The notes below the pieces were generated by a model. The model saw only the letters and a program-made list of their open reading frames with translations, searched no databases and was not told the origin of the DNA. From NCBI GenBank assembly GCA_032622095.1, contig CP136066.1, forward strand, positions 204,992,978-205,056,977: DNA of 64,000 nt. The letters run 5' to 3'. Source of the stretch: Siphonodentalium dalli (lineage: Eukaryota; Mollusca; Scaphopoda; Gadilida; Siphonodentaliidae). Below, piece by piece: positions 11,549-22,507 of this stretch (within the stretch, counting starts at the first letter, position 1; the number at the start of each line of letters is the position of its first letter). A program made the position numbers and the translations under genes.

Positions 11549-14069
11549 TATTTATTAATTAGATTGCCTCTTAGTGACTGACAACTCTTTTATACGAGTG
11601 ACTTCACAAAAATTTATGTCTACACATTATTTCGCAGTGAAGTAGATTATCGGCATGTCGTAAAACCATATTACTCCGATTTGTGATGTTGTAAAATGAA
11701 TTACGCAGATTGGTAATGTCGTAGACTATATTACTCACTTTAAGGGCAAATTGAAGTGATACTCACATAGTTCGATAACAGTCCTTTCTGGACAAAAATG
11801 TCACTGCTAATTAATAATTAGAGAATATATCTTGGTTTGGGCTTACATGAATTCTGCATGACAAATCGAAATTCTCTGGAAAACAAGGCTTTGTTTATTT
11901 ATAAATCTTGTCGCTTTGACATTTAACGGATCTCTGATATATACATGTTGGATATCATCATGCTTGGGAAAGGCTACCCTGCCCTCTATGTTCATAAACG
12001 CCATTTGAACCAATCGGAAGACATACAAGCAAGATAACCTCCGCCCATGATTCTGTGCATAAAGACCGTCCTAGAAGAGTAAGGGGATGGGTCTCGGTCC
12101 AAAACAGCATTAACCCAAACAATATTTCAAGCTGCTGTGGACCGAGAAGACTTGGTCTACCGAGTGTGTAACAATATTATAATTATTTTTGGATCACAAA
12201 CTTCTGCGTAATTCAAATTCTGCATAATCGCAATATTGGAAAAAAGTACTGCCATTTGCTTTGATCACTGGAGATTTTCTTAAGTTTCATAAGTTACACC
12301 TTTATTTAAAGACATAGTTGTACTTGTTCGGGTGTGTGAAACTGATCAGTTAGTAACCAGGCCAACTGGAGCAGTGCAGTATTTTGCTAACATCGCCGAA
12401 AATCTGAAGCAAATCTACCATACCACTCCATAGAAAACATTGTCAGAACTACGCTCAATTGTAAATATTTACTGCTCGATTCTGGACGCATCTATCAGCG
12501 ATAAACTAACGAAAACGATTTCGCTATCGAGAGTGACTGCATTTAATTAATATATAATATAAGAATGATGGTGTGTGTGGTCAATATGGATATAATATTT
12601 GTAAAAAATACTATTACTACTACCAGGGTTTCCGCCAGGCTGGCTGGGGGTCCGTCGCCCGGACCCATTCCCCCTGCCGACCTTTGCCATGAAATCCCGC
12701 TCATACACAAATAAATGTCATTAAAAACTTATTCAGTCTTGTCTGTCTCGGCAGGCTATATATGATATTTAACCTTATTTTCATTAACAATGACCAAATG
12801 GAATCGACACAGTCCATCTTCAGAAGATAAAAAATAACAGCATGAACAAACCATAAATAGTGACACCCCACAAATAGTTCCACGGGATTCCCCCACGTGA
12901 TTGGTGGGGAATTCCCTATCAAGGGACATATCATTGGTTCAATTTACTTCAGAGTATGGGAACGTGGATCATAAAAACTGCCTCATTTATTATCTTGACA
13001 TGAATATTGACGAGGCGTTTGGACTAATTTATTCATCATTATTCCAAATTGTATAAATCATGTGTATAGTTTGAGGCATGAGGAAACACAATTATCGTAT
13101 CATTTATAGTAATATAAAACTGCGACTTGGCTTATTGTCGCGAACTGAAGCATGAAAACGCTTGGGCTGATGGCGATCATCGTAAAAGAATCTTTGTGCA
13201 GCATACACAAGTTCGCGGTTTCGCGTTAATGCCCTATTAAAGAATAACATGCTGACCATGCGTGCCGTCATTCAGAGTAAGAGTTTGTCTAATGCTCATT
13301 CCCGGGCTGGCTTAGATAATCAATCCGATGTGACGTCATCCAGTAGAAGTTTGCAGACACGTGCAGTTAACTGTGTCACAATAATAGAGATAATCAAAGC
13401 TATTATACCGCAGTCATTGAATATCATGCATGTGTCCACAATTATTAGTCAGGTAAAGAACGCCGAATGTTTTGCTGCTCTTTTGCAGTTGCATTATCAG
13501 ATACTAATACATATAATTTGATATAAATGTGTGAGACAGGGAATAAAATAAAGACACACAGACACAGTGAGAATGGGTTTGTTTATTTCTTTTTTTTATA
13601 TCGGATTTATCATCTTTTTATATTTAGTTTGCGCGGCATTTTGTCTTGTTGCTTACCTGTGATCGCCGTCTGTTTCTCAAAATCCTGATGAAAAATGCCC
13701 CGCATGACATACCGATCCATAAGTCGCAGGAAGTTTTTAATAAGGGAAATTGGGTTAGAAAGTTGCGACTTATATACATGTATACACCGGCCGGTACGGT
13801 AAATGGCGAAATTACAGATAAATCGGTCTTCATATATTTAATTATTTACTGGTTTCCCCCATAGCAGCTACCGGACCCATTCCCCCGACCCCTACTACTG
13901 ACTACTACCCAACCAGAGTGTTTCACATCACTTTAAGTACCGACCACCGGTATCGATACTGGAACTGGTTGACAACCTTGAGCTGGTCCTGTTGTTACAT
14001 GTACATTATGATGTGAATGTGTGATTATTGCCTGTGTTTTCCTGTTGCTTTCGTTTCTGCTTCATTTTT
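11549..14069. other. Intergenic stretch, little recognised
   Basis: No gene supported. At 12091-12165 a diverged fragment resembles the arms of the 9013-9995 element (GTCTCGGTCCAAAACAGCAT). Short open frames at 13249-13521 and 13646-13864 show no family features. The remainder is AT-rich single-copy-looking DNA. Confidence 0.4.
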
Positions 14070-16014
14070 AGCTCAACTTACTTTTGTAAGTTTGAGCTAT
14101 TGCCATGGCTTGGTATCCGTCGTCCGTGTGTGCGTGTGTGCGTGATGCGTCAACAATTTCCTTTAGCACGGGCTACAGTTCGTACCTTTGGTCCGATTAT
14201 TATGAAATTTGTCATGGATGTTGACATTGACATGTAGATGGGAACGAGTCATTTTGGGGTCATTCGGAACAAAAACATGGCCGCCAGTGGCCATCTTGGA
14301 TTTCAAAATTCAATCCATTAGCACGGGCTACAGGCCGTACTGTTCGTCTTATTGTTATGAAATTTGTCATGGATGTTAATATTGACATGTAGATGGGAAC
14401 GAGTAATTTTGGGGTCATTTGGCCAAAAAACATGGCCGCCGGCAGCCATCTTAGATTTTACTCTTTGCATGACTAAATCCTTTGACACGGGCTACAGGTC
14501 GTACCTTTGGTCAGATCATCATAAAATTTGTCATGGATGTTAACAATGACATGTAGATTAGAACGAGTCTTTTTTGGGTCATTCGGGCAAAAAACATGGC
14601 CGCCAGAAGCCATCTTGGATTTTACTCTTTGTATGACTAAATCCTTTAGCACGGGCTACAGGTTGTACCTTTACTCTGATCATCATGAAATTTGTAATGG
14701 CTGTTGAAATTAGAATGTAGATGGGAACGAGTCATTTTGGGGTCATTCGGACAAAAAACATGGCCACCAGCAGCCATCTTTGATTTCAAAATTTTATCCA
14801 TTAGCACAGGCCACAGGTCGTACTGTTCGTCTGATCATCATTAAATTTGTCATGGATGTTAATATTGACATGTAGATGGAAACGAGTAATTTTGGGGTCA
14901 TTCGGCCAAAAAACATGGCCGCCAGCAGCCATCTTGGATTTTACTCTTGGTATGACTAAATTCTTTAGCACGGGCTACAGGTCGTACTTTTAGTCTGATC
15001 ATCATAAAATTTGTCATGAATGTTAATAATGACATGTAGATGGGAACAAGTCATTTTGGGGTCATTCGGCCAAAAAACATGGCCACCAGAAGCCATCTTG
15101 GATTTTACTCTTTGTATGACTAAATCATTTAGCACGGGCTACAGGTCGTACTTTTAGTCTGATCATCATAAAATTTGTTATGGCTGTTGAAATTGTAATG
15201 TAGATGGGAACGAGTCATTTTGGGGTCATTCGGATGAAAAACATGGCCGCCAGTGGCCATCTTTGATTTCAAAATTCAATCCATTAGCACGGGTTACAGG
15301 TCGTACTGTTCGTCTGATCATCATGAAATTTGTCATGGATGTTAATATTGACATGTAGATGGGAACGATTAATTTTGGGGTCATTTGTCCAAAAAACATG
15401 GCCGCCAGCAGCCATCTTGGATTTTACTCTTTGTATGACTAAATCCTTTAGCACGGACTACAGGTCGTACCTTGAGTCTGATCATCATGAAATTTTTTAT
15501 GGCTGTTGAAATTGTAATGTAGATGGGAACGAGTCATTTTGGGGTCATTCGGATGAAAAACATGGCCGCCAGCGGCCATCTTTGATTTCAAAATTCAATC
15601 CATTAGCACATGCTACAGGTGTTACCTTTAGTCTGATCATCATAAAATTTGTCATGGATGTTAACAATGACATGTAGATGGGAACGAGTCATTTTGGGGT
15701 CATTTGTCCAAAAAACATGGTGCCAGCAGCCATCTTGGATTTTACTCTTTGTATGACTAAATTCTTTAGCACGGGCTACAGGTCGTACCTTTAGTCTGAT
15801 CGTCATAAAATTTGTCATGGATGTTAACGATGACATGTAGATGGGATACAATCATTTTGGGGTCATTCGGCCGAAGACATGGCCGTCAGCAGCCATCTTG
15901 GATTTTACTTTTCTCTTCATGTCTATAAACTAGTATTAGACATTCAACTTTCCACATTCCTAATCGCTCCATTGACTGTAATACATTAAATTATTCCCTT
16001 TCCAAGTTGAGCTA
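14070..16014. mobile_element. AGCTCAACTT-ended element carrying an 11-copy array of a 160-bp unit
   Basis: AGCTCAACTT at 14070 is matched by AAGTTGAGCT ending 16014. Between them, from about 14160 to 15905, AGCACGGGCTACAG (or a close variant) recurs 11 times at 154-166 bp spacing. Each unit runs through GTCATGGATGTTAA, GACATGTAGATGGGAACGAG, TTTTGGGGTCATTCGGCC and the short stem ATGGCCGCCAGCGGCCAT. The same unit occurs as one copy inside the G-family elements at 43320, 48262 and 59564. Non-coding. Confidence 0.8.
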
Positions 16015-16130
16015 CAGTGTCATTGACACTTTCATTTTGTAACACAAGTTCATACAACTCACTAATGTTTTGATATTATTTTATTAAATTATTCTTTTTA
16101 TTCTGTACACTTGGCGAGTACCATCCTTAA

Positions 16131-16240
16131 CCCTTTCAGAGCTCTTTCCATCAATGTATCACATTATTATAATCAATAAATTTGAAAAATGATCAAGGAA
16201 ATATGGGTTGATACAAAATTCGGACTTGGCTCTGAAAGGG
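16131..16240. mobile_element. Small TTAA-type MITE, CCCTTTCAGAGC ends
   Basis: CCCTTTCAGAGC at the left is matched by GCTCTGAAAGGG at the right; the element is 110 bp. It is flanked by TTAA on the left (16127-16130) and TTAT on the right, consistent with a TTAA target duplication with one change. TTAA duplication is the mark of piggyBac-like transposition. Confidence 0.6.
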
Positions 16241-16477
16241 TTATATGTCATCAGGGTTTCTAGTGCATTTTGTACAGTAGTATTTTCCGGGTACATGTAT
16301 TAAAAAAAATGTCCTCGTCTAATTCTGACAAATTAATTTCCCATATATGGACATCAGCTGAATTCTACATGTACTCCCAGGTCTAGACAAGGGTTAATTG
16401 TGTAACTGTTTCAATCCAAACAGTTTCAATCTTTATGAGAACAATTTCTTTGGGTTTATATCATAGACTGTATATAA

Positions 16478-17225
16478 ATACTAGCTGAGGATATCTGGCG
16501 TTGATCGGGTGAAGAACGCATAACTTATTAGTGGCCCTTATAGTCTTTTAAAATAATTATTAGCCATCTGGGGTAAAACAGCAACTATTGCATGACTCAG
16601 GATAAAGATACAGCTATCTTTTAAGTTGATAATGAACTATTTATTTATAATTATTAGTGCCTCTTTAAGTCATTTGAGTTCAACTGCACTTATCCAGTGA
16701 CAGTCCCCGCACCGTTTTACTTTTGTGCACCAATTTTCCCACATATCGTCTGGGCTGATAATAACTGATCTTTATTGATCATATAATGTACCCCCCACGT
16801 TTAAGTCATCTGATGTCAAATGCGCCTATCCCATGACAATCCCTGGTCAGTTGACCCATCTGTACCAATTTTCCTACATATCTTCTAAGCTGATAAGGAA
16901 CGCTCTTTATTGCTCATATTTGCCCCTTTAAGTCTGAGGTCAACGGCATATATCTCGTGATATGCTATATGGTTCAATTTATCCCCGTGTTTCAATTTTC
17001 ATTGACCAGAGTGCAACCATTTTGGGTATATATTAATTATTTAGTTAAATTAACTATTGGTGCTCTTTTAAGACATCTGTGACCTATCTGATAACGCTCA
17101 CCTGGTCAAATTACCCCTACCGGTATATACAAATATTCAGCTCCGATGGTCCATCCGTTTGGTCACAAACGAACAAACAAACAGATTTACCAACTAACAC
17201 ACAGTTGAGTTTTATTAGTATAGAT
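16478..17225 (+). mobile_element. Interspersed element with ACTAGCTGAGG start and TTTTATTAGTATAGAT end
   Basis: Begins ACTAGCTGAGGATATCTGGC and ends in an ACAAACAAACAGATTTACC tract then AGTTGAGTTTTATTAGTATA. These end styles are seen on widespread non-autonomous invertebrate repeats. The middle contains about four degenerate units (GTTTAAGTCATCTGA, CCAATTTTCC(C/T)ACATAT, CTTTATTG(A/C)TCATAT). The long element at 27665 has a similar start. Superfamily is not resolved; boundaries approximate. Confidence 0.5.
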
Positions 17226-17372
17226 GGATCTGGTCAAGATTATATACTCAAGCTATGTTTTGGATCCCGGTTTGTCCAAAACCTTAGAGTCTTATAACAA
17301 GCGAGATTACTGAGTCGTGGCCGTATTGAATTCATTCGACCACGTTCCGTGGTTTCAGAGTTTCATACAGCC

Positions 17373-17496
17373 CCGGTTCCGTGGTTTTAGTGCTGGAGTA
17401 GCATTTCCATATATGGAATTTTGAATATTCATGACTTCCATATATGGCAATTCTACTCCAGAACTTTGACCTGTAGCACTAAAACCACGGAACCGG
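17373..17496. mobile_element. Foldback MITE, CCGGTTCCGTGGTTTTAG ends (copy 1)
   Basis: The left arm CCGGTTCCGTGGTTTTAGTG pairs with the right arm ending CCACGGAACCGG. Inner arms share CCATATATGGA. A sister copy lies at 22334-22478 and is recognisable by the same arms and interior. Confidence 0.75.
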
Positions 17497-17837
17497 GTCT
17501 GGTGGATCCAATATGGAAGCAAGTTAATGACATGTCGTATTTTATAGTACATAACAAATGGTTGAACTTGACAAGGGAGAGGCATGGTCTATACTTAGCG
17601 ACTGTGTAAGTCTGAATTTAATCCATAAAAACTTATCACTTTCGTTACTGCGCCAAAATAACCACTTTGGGCAAATTGAAATATTTATAAATTATTCAGC
17701 TCCAAATAATTTAATTTGGCAGTTTAACTTTTATGTTCTGTTACTTAGGTTGGAAAATTCTCCAACTGATGACCATTTCAGTCCACAGTTTTGACCAAAT
17801 GTAGTAAAATATTGTTTTCTTAAACTAATTAGCAGTT

Positions 17838-18190
17838 TTTAGTTCACCTGAGACGAAGTCTCCGGTGGAGCTATAGTCATCACTCCTCATCCGTCGTCCG
17901 TCCATCAACAATTCTTTGAACATCTTCTTCTCCAGATTCTTAGGACCTAATGGGTTCATATTTGGTGTGGATTTTCCCTATGTGACTCACATTCAGATTT
18001 GTTCAAATGAAGTCACCAGGTTAAATAGTTGCGAAGCTAGGACCATAACTCTTTCCCATTATAGTAATTCTTGAAACGAATTCTTCTCAAATTCCATTGG
18101 GCCGAATGGGTTCATATTTGATATAAAGGGTCCTTGGGTGACTGTGGATCAGATTTGTTTAAATGAGGTCACTGTGTCAAATCTGGGCAG
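17838..18190 (+). repeat. Dispersed repeat starting TTCACCTGAGACGAAGTC
   Basis: Starts with a short hairpin (TTCACCTGAGAC then GTCTCCGGTGGAGCT), then CCGTCGTCCGTCC, and contains two degenerate units sharing TGGGTTCATATTTG and CAGATTTGTT. This head (hairpin, CTATxGTCAT, CCGTCGTCCGTCC) resembles the head of the 14070 element. Non-coding. Confidence 0.5.
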
Positions 18191-18194
18191 AGCC

Positions 18195-18552
18195 ATCAGC
18201 AGGCTAGCATCACCAAATACACCCTCCAGGGACCTCATGCTGCTTATGCCTCATCTTCTGGGAAGTATCTTAAGGGTATCAAATTGACATTTTTTAGTAA
18301 TTTTTTCCCTTCTGTTCAGTTTCTATATCCCCTAATTTGGAAGATAAAATGCATAATCGAGGTGCTCAATGGGGGTATATCACCAACTCCAACTGGAGAA
18401 CTTCAATCAGTCATAGGTTTCCCATGGCAGATGAGGCCTAATCAGAATGCAGTCTCCAGAGGGTGAATTTGGTGATGCTAGCCCACCTTGCGGCATAGCA
18501 TCATTAAATTCACCTTTTGGGGACCTCATTCTGCAAATGTCAGACACACTAA
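18195..18552 (-). mobile_element. Paired-hairpin MITE (family P), copy with 200-bp spacer
   Basis: The right hairpin (18449-18538) starts CAGAATGCAGTCTCCAGAGG and ends CCTCATTCTG; the left hairpin is truncated to its inner half (GCTAGCATCACCAAATACAC). The spacer aligns with the reverse complement of the 57609-57818 spacer (CTCATCTTCT, TGCATAATCGAGGT, GGAACTTCAATC-like), so this copy is inverted relative to 57500-57928. Confidence 0.7.
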
Positions 18553-19380
18553 ATGCAGATTTGGCTATTCCAATATTATTTTCTTAACCACCACTTATCC
18601 AGGTGAAATCATACCCTGAGTTTTCAAAGAAAAATTGGAGGTTATATTGGATTGAATTTGTCTGTTTGTCTGTATGGAGGGTCCTTGGGTTTCAGATTTG
18701 TTAAAATATGGTTATTTTTAGAAAACTTTTGAAGGAAATCAATTCACTTCAACTCTTAAATCTCCCCTTTAAATTTATTAGATGAATGAATCTCATGGAT
18801 GGGGATTCACATTTGTTCAAATAGGGGCAGAGATAAGAGATTTAACTACCCCCACCCTCCCTATCTGTATCTATGTTGTTTGGTACTGGATTAATAATAT
18901 TGATTTATAGGCTGCCTGGTGGGGGCAATGTTTGAGGCAATGGGTAGGGAGTGTAGAGGGAGGTGGAGTTTTGACCCCCTACTTTTATCAAATTTTCAAC
19001 AGTTGAAAATTTCATGCCTGATACAACATTAGTTGTAGATTAGATTTTCACACCAAAAATAGGTTAGAATTGTTCTCATAGTTTGATTTGATTTTCCAAC
19101 AAGTATGTTCTTAAACCAACAGTTCATATGTTCCTACTTCAGGTTATACTGTTAGACCGAATTAGCCACAAATTTTAACTTTATGGGGGCTATCAGGTTG
19201 GTAATTTTCAATAGCTTAAGAGCTTAGAGTACCAGTACCAGTTGTAAAATTCAAATTTTAACTTTATGGAGGATGTCACGTTGGTAATTTTCAAAAGTTT
19301 GAGAGCTTGAAGTACCAGTACTGGTTGTAAATTTCAACCTAAGAGGGACGTGCAAAAGGATTTTTGTGAACTTAGTACTG
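18553..19380. repeat. Degraded repeats with an 83-bp direct duplication
   Basis: At 18940-19085 a diverged block with TCAACAGTTGAAAATTTCAT resembles the interior of the hAT-like element at 44781. At 19171-19337 an 83-bp unit starting AATTTTAACTTTATGG is duplicated in direct orientation. No gene is supported. Confidence 0.5.
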
Positions 19381-19419
19381 TTGTATGGTTGTCTACTATA
19401 TATGTTGAGAACTCCGTAT

Positions 19420-20732
19420 GTATATATGTGTGTATATATATACTTTATAGAATAGAAAACGGCTGGACCGATCGAGACCAAACTTCCCATTTAAGGGTAA
19501 AAACTCACGAACAGTGCGATCGCGGCGTTTTGGAGAAGCTCCGAGCACCCGTTCTCCACTCTCAGTCACAAAAATGACCGTCCTTGGCACTGTGGGGTTA
19601 ATCGCGTTGATAGTTGAGTGTTCGTATCCACAGTGTCGTTGTTAAAGAGCGTATGCGTGTAGTATGATTCTTACATCTGGGTCCAGATGTGAGCGTCACT
19701 GTATCCAGACATGAGCGTGTTGTGTGATTCTTACGTACTTTGGGCTTCCTAGGAACAGGGGAGATTTTCATCGGGTCACTTTTTCCGCCCGAGGTCATCT
19801 TCACATTGAAACGGGTATCCACAAATGATATATATGTGTGTGTCCTTTATATACTCCAACCGATTGAGCTCAAACTTGCTACCTAGGGCTACTTTTGTGC
19901 GGGAAGTGTCATGGGCGGGTTAAATTGTGACCCCGGCCTGACCTTGAAAATGATCAATTCAAGGTCAAATCGGGTAAAACGGCGGATTTCGACGAAATTT
20001 TACACCTAGGTGCAGCATACGTGTCTCGGAAGCTGTTGCCATTGCTTTTTCGAACAAAGCCATGAGACGAACCACGACAGTGGCGGCCTAACCTGCTAGT
20101 CTCATATATATTTTGAAGACCTCTGTCTGTCTGTCTGTCTGTCTGTTTGTCATTAATACAAATCTACGATTCTCGACCGATTGGGATGAAACTTGGTACG
20201 TGTGTGTAGTTTGACCAGCCGGTGGTCGTTGTCGTAATTGCGACGCCCGTGCAGCACATGCGCAGACGAGATCTCGGAAACGGGTGGAGCTATCGACTTG
20301 AAATTTGCTATGTGAATGTATCTTGTCCCGAAAACGAGTTTTATCGGGTCGCCGAGCCCGTGCGACGCCAGCTTCGCGCATGCGCAGACCAGATCTCGGA
20401 AACGGGTGGAGCTATCGACTTGAAATTTGGTTTTTGAATAGCCCGGACAACGTCGGGCTCATCGGCTAGTCTACTATATATTTTTTTAAACTACATATAT
20501 AAATAAATATATATATATATACTTTATAGAATCGAAAACGGCTGGACCGATTGATACCAAACTTCCTATATAAAGGTAAAAGCACACGGGACGCGTTCTC
20601 GAGAAGCTCCGATCACTTTTTCTCCACTCCCAGTCACCTAAATCACCGTCCTTGGCACTGCGGGGTTAATCGCGTTTATAGTTAAAGGGCGTTCGTATCC
20701 GCAGTGTCATTGATAAAGAGCGTATGCGTGTA

Positions 20733-20811
<79 letters not shown>

Positions 20812-21636
20812 TTTATAGATTCGAAGACGGCTGGACCGATTGATACCAAACTTCCTATATAAAGGTAAAAGCACACGGGACGCGTTCTCGAGAAGCTCCG
20901 ATCACTTCTTCTCCACTCCCAGTCACCAAAATCACCGTCCTTGGCACTGCGGGGTTAATCGCGTTGATAGTTAAAGAGCGTTCGTATCCCCAGTGTCATT
21001 GATAAAGAGCGTATGCGTGTAGTGTAATTATTATGTCTGAATACATACATGAGCGTCACCCGTGATTCTTTTGTCTGTCTTCGTACTTACGGGTTCCTAG
21101 GAACGGGGGAGATTTACATCGGGTCAGTTTTTCCGCTCGATGTACCGTAAATCATACCTCTTTTAGGGACGGGTATCATCGCGGGACTGATTAAAAATAA
21201 TAGTCACCGTCCTTGGCACTGGGGTTAACCGTTAATCGCGTTGATAGTCAAAGAGCGTTCGTATCCGCAGTGTCATTAATAAAGAGCGTGTAGTGTGATT
21301 CTTATGTCTGGATACACACGTGAGCGTCTGTATCCAGACATGAGCGTCACACGTGATTCTTATGTCTGTCTTCGTACTTAAGGGTTCCTAGGAACGGGGG
21401 AGATTATCATCGGGTCAGTTTTTCCGCCCGATGTACCGTAAATCATACCCCTTTTAGGGACGGGTACCATCATTTCTCTTGATTAAAAAGGCAGAATTAA
21501 CTCATTGAAAAATAAAACATTAAATTAAAAAATTAAAAAGGCAGACTTAACTCATTGAAAAACAAAAAATTAATTAAAAAAATAAATAATTGTTTCTGAC
21601 GATTGCCGCCAGTGGTGGGCTAACCTGCTAGTCTTC
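19420..21636. mobile_element. Cluster of Helitron-like non-autonomous elements with tandem 290-bp modules
   Basis: A module starting CTTTATAGAATCGAAAACGG, then CTGGACCGATTGATACCAAA, occurs at 19440, 20518 and 20811, with downstream parts (CGTCCTTGGCACTGCGGGGT, GAGCGTATGCGTGTAG) recurring to 21470. Three sub-elements end in CTAGT: near 20098, 20468 and 21631. The second is preceded by a short hairpin, AGCCCG with CGGGCT. A GC hairpin just before CTAG is typical of Helitron/Helentron 3' ends. TCTGTCTG microsatellite lies at the 5' side of the 20100-20468 element. No Rep/helicase coding sequence is present. Confidence 0.6.
20736..20811. repeat. (TA)n microsatellite
   Basis: About 75 bp of uninterrupted TA dinucleotide within the Helitron-like cluster, directly before a module start (CTTTATAG). 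Confidence 0.95.
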
Positions 21637-22330
21637 TATAAAAAGGGTAAGGCATTTTTGATTTCTCAGTGGTGTGCAATTAGCAATTTCAAGGTGAAGA
21701 GCCCTGCTCATATGAGAACCTCCAGCTATGTCCATGTTTAGAACTACTTGTGATTTTGTCAAGTACTGACTGTTGTAGTCTTCAGAATCTCAGTCTTTAA
21801 AGTCTGGTGAGCGACCCACAGTCATTGACTGTCTTGTTTATTGGCCACGTGGGAGGGACGGATGATTGAAAATTTTGAAATCTGAATAAGAAAATCGCTA
21901 AATCCTAGCATCTAGACTGGCTTCAAGCCTTCCAAGAGTTGGAAATTTCAAACCTGACACCCCCACTTAGGTTGGAAAATTTCCAACTGATGACAATTCC
22001 AATGACAATGTTGACCAAAAGTGGTGGAATTTTCCAACCTGACACCTCCCGCCCCCCCCCCCCAAGGTTGGAAATTTCCAACTGATGGCCATTTCAGTCA
22101 ATTTTTTTTACCAAAAGTAGGAAAATATGCAAATATTGGTCCAAAAACAATAAAATCCCACTAATAAATTGTTTGAAAATTCAAACTACAAGAACATTTT
22201 CAACCTATTGTTGATGTGAAATTTCCAACTAATGTTGTGTCAGGTATGAAATTTACAACTGTTGAAAATTTGACCAAAGTTGGGGGGTGAGACGCCCCCT
22301 GTCACCACGTCCCTTCATACTGGATCAACC
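21637..22330. repeat. Degraded hAT-like MITE sequence (TTGGAAATTTCCAAC family)
   Basis: From about 21950 to 22312 the reverse complement resembles the left part of the 44781-45874 element, including TTGGAAATTTCCAACTGATG and, at the end, the complement of GGGACGTGGTGACAGGGGGC. The other terminus is not identified. The sequence from 21637 to 21950 shows nothing recognisable. Confidence 0.5.
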
Positions 22331-22333
22331 AGG

Positions 22334-22478
22334 CCCGGTTCGTGGTTTTAGTGCTATACATGTCAAAGTTCTGTAGTATATAGCATTCCCATATATGGAG
22401 TTTTGAATTATTCATGAATTCCATACATGGAAATGCTACTCCAGAACTTTGACGCGTAGCACCAAAACCACGGAACCG
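22334..22478. mobile_element. Foldback MITE, CCGGTTCCGTGGTTTTAG ends (copy 2)
   Basis: Sister of 17373-17496: arms CGTGGTTTTAGTGCTA and CACCAAAACCACGGAACC, interior CCCATATATGGAGTTTTGAA. It ends about 30 bp before the first satellite monomer, so it forms the left border of the 5.1-kb array. Confidence 0.7.
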
Positions 22479-22507
22479 CGGGGCTGGATGAATATATGAA
22501 ACAACGG

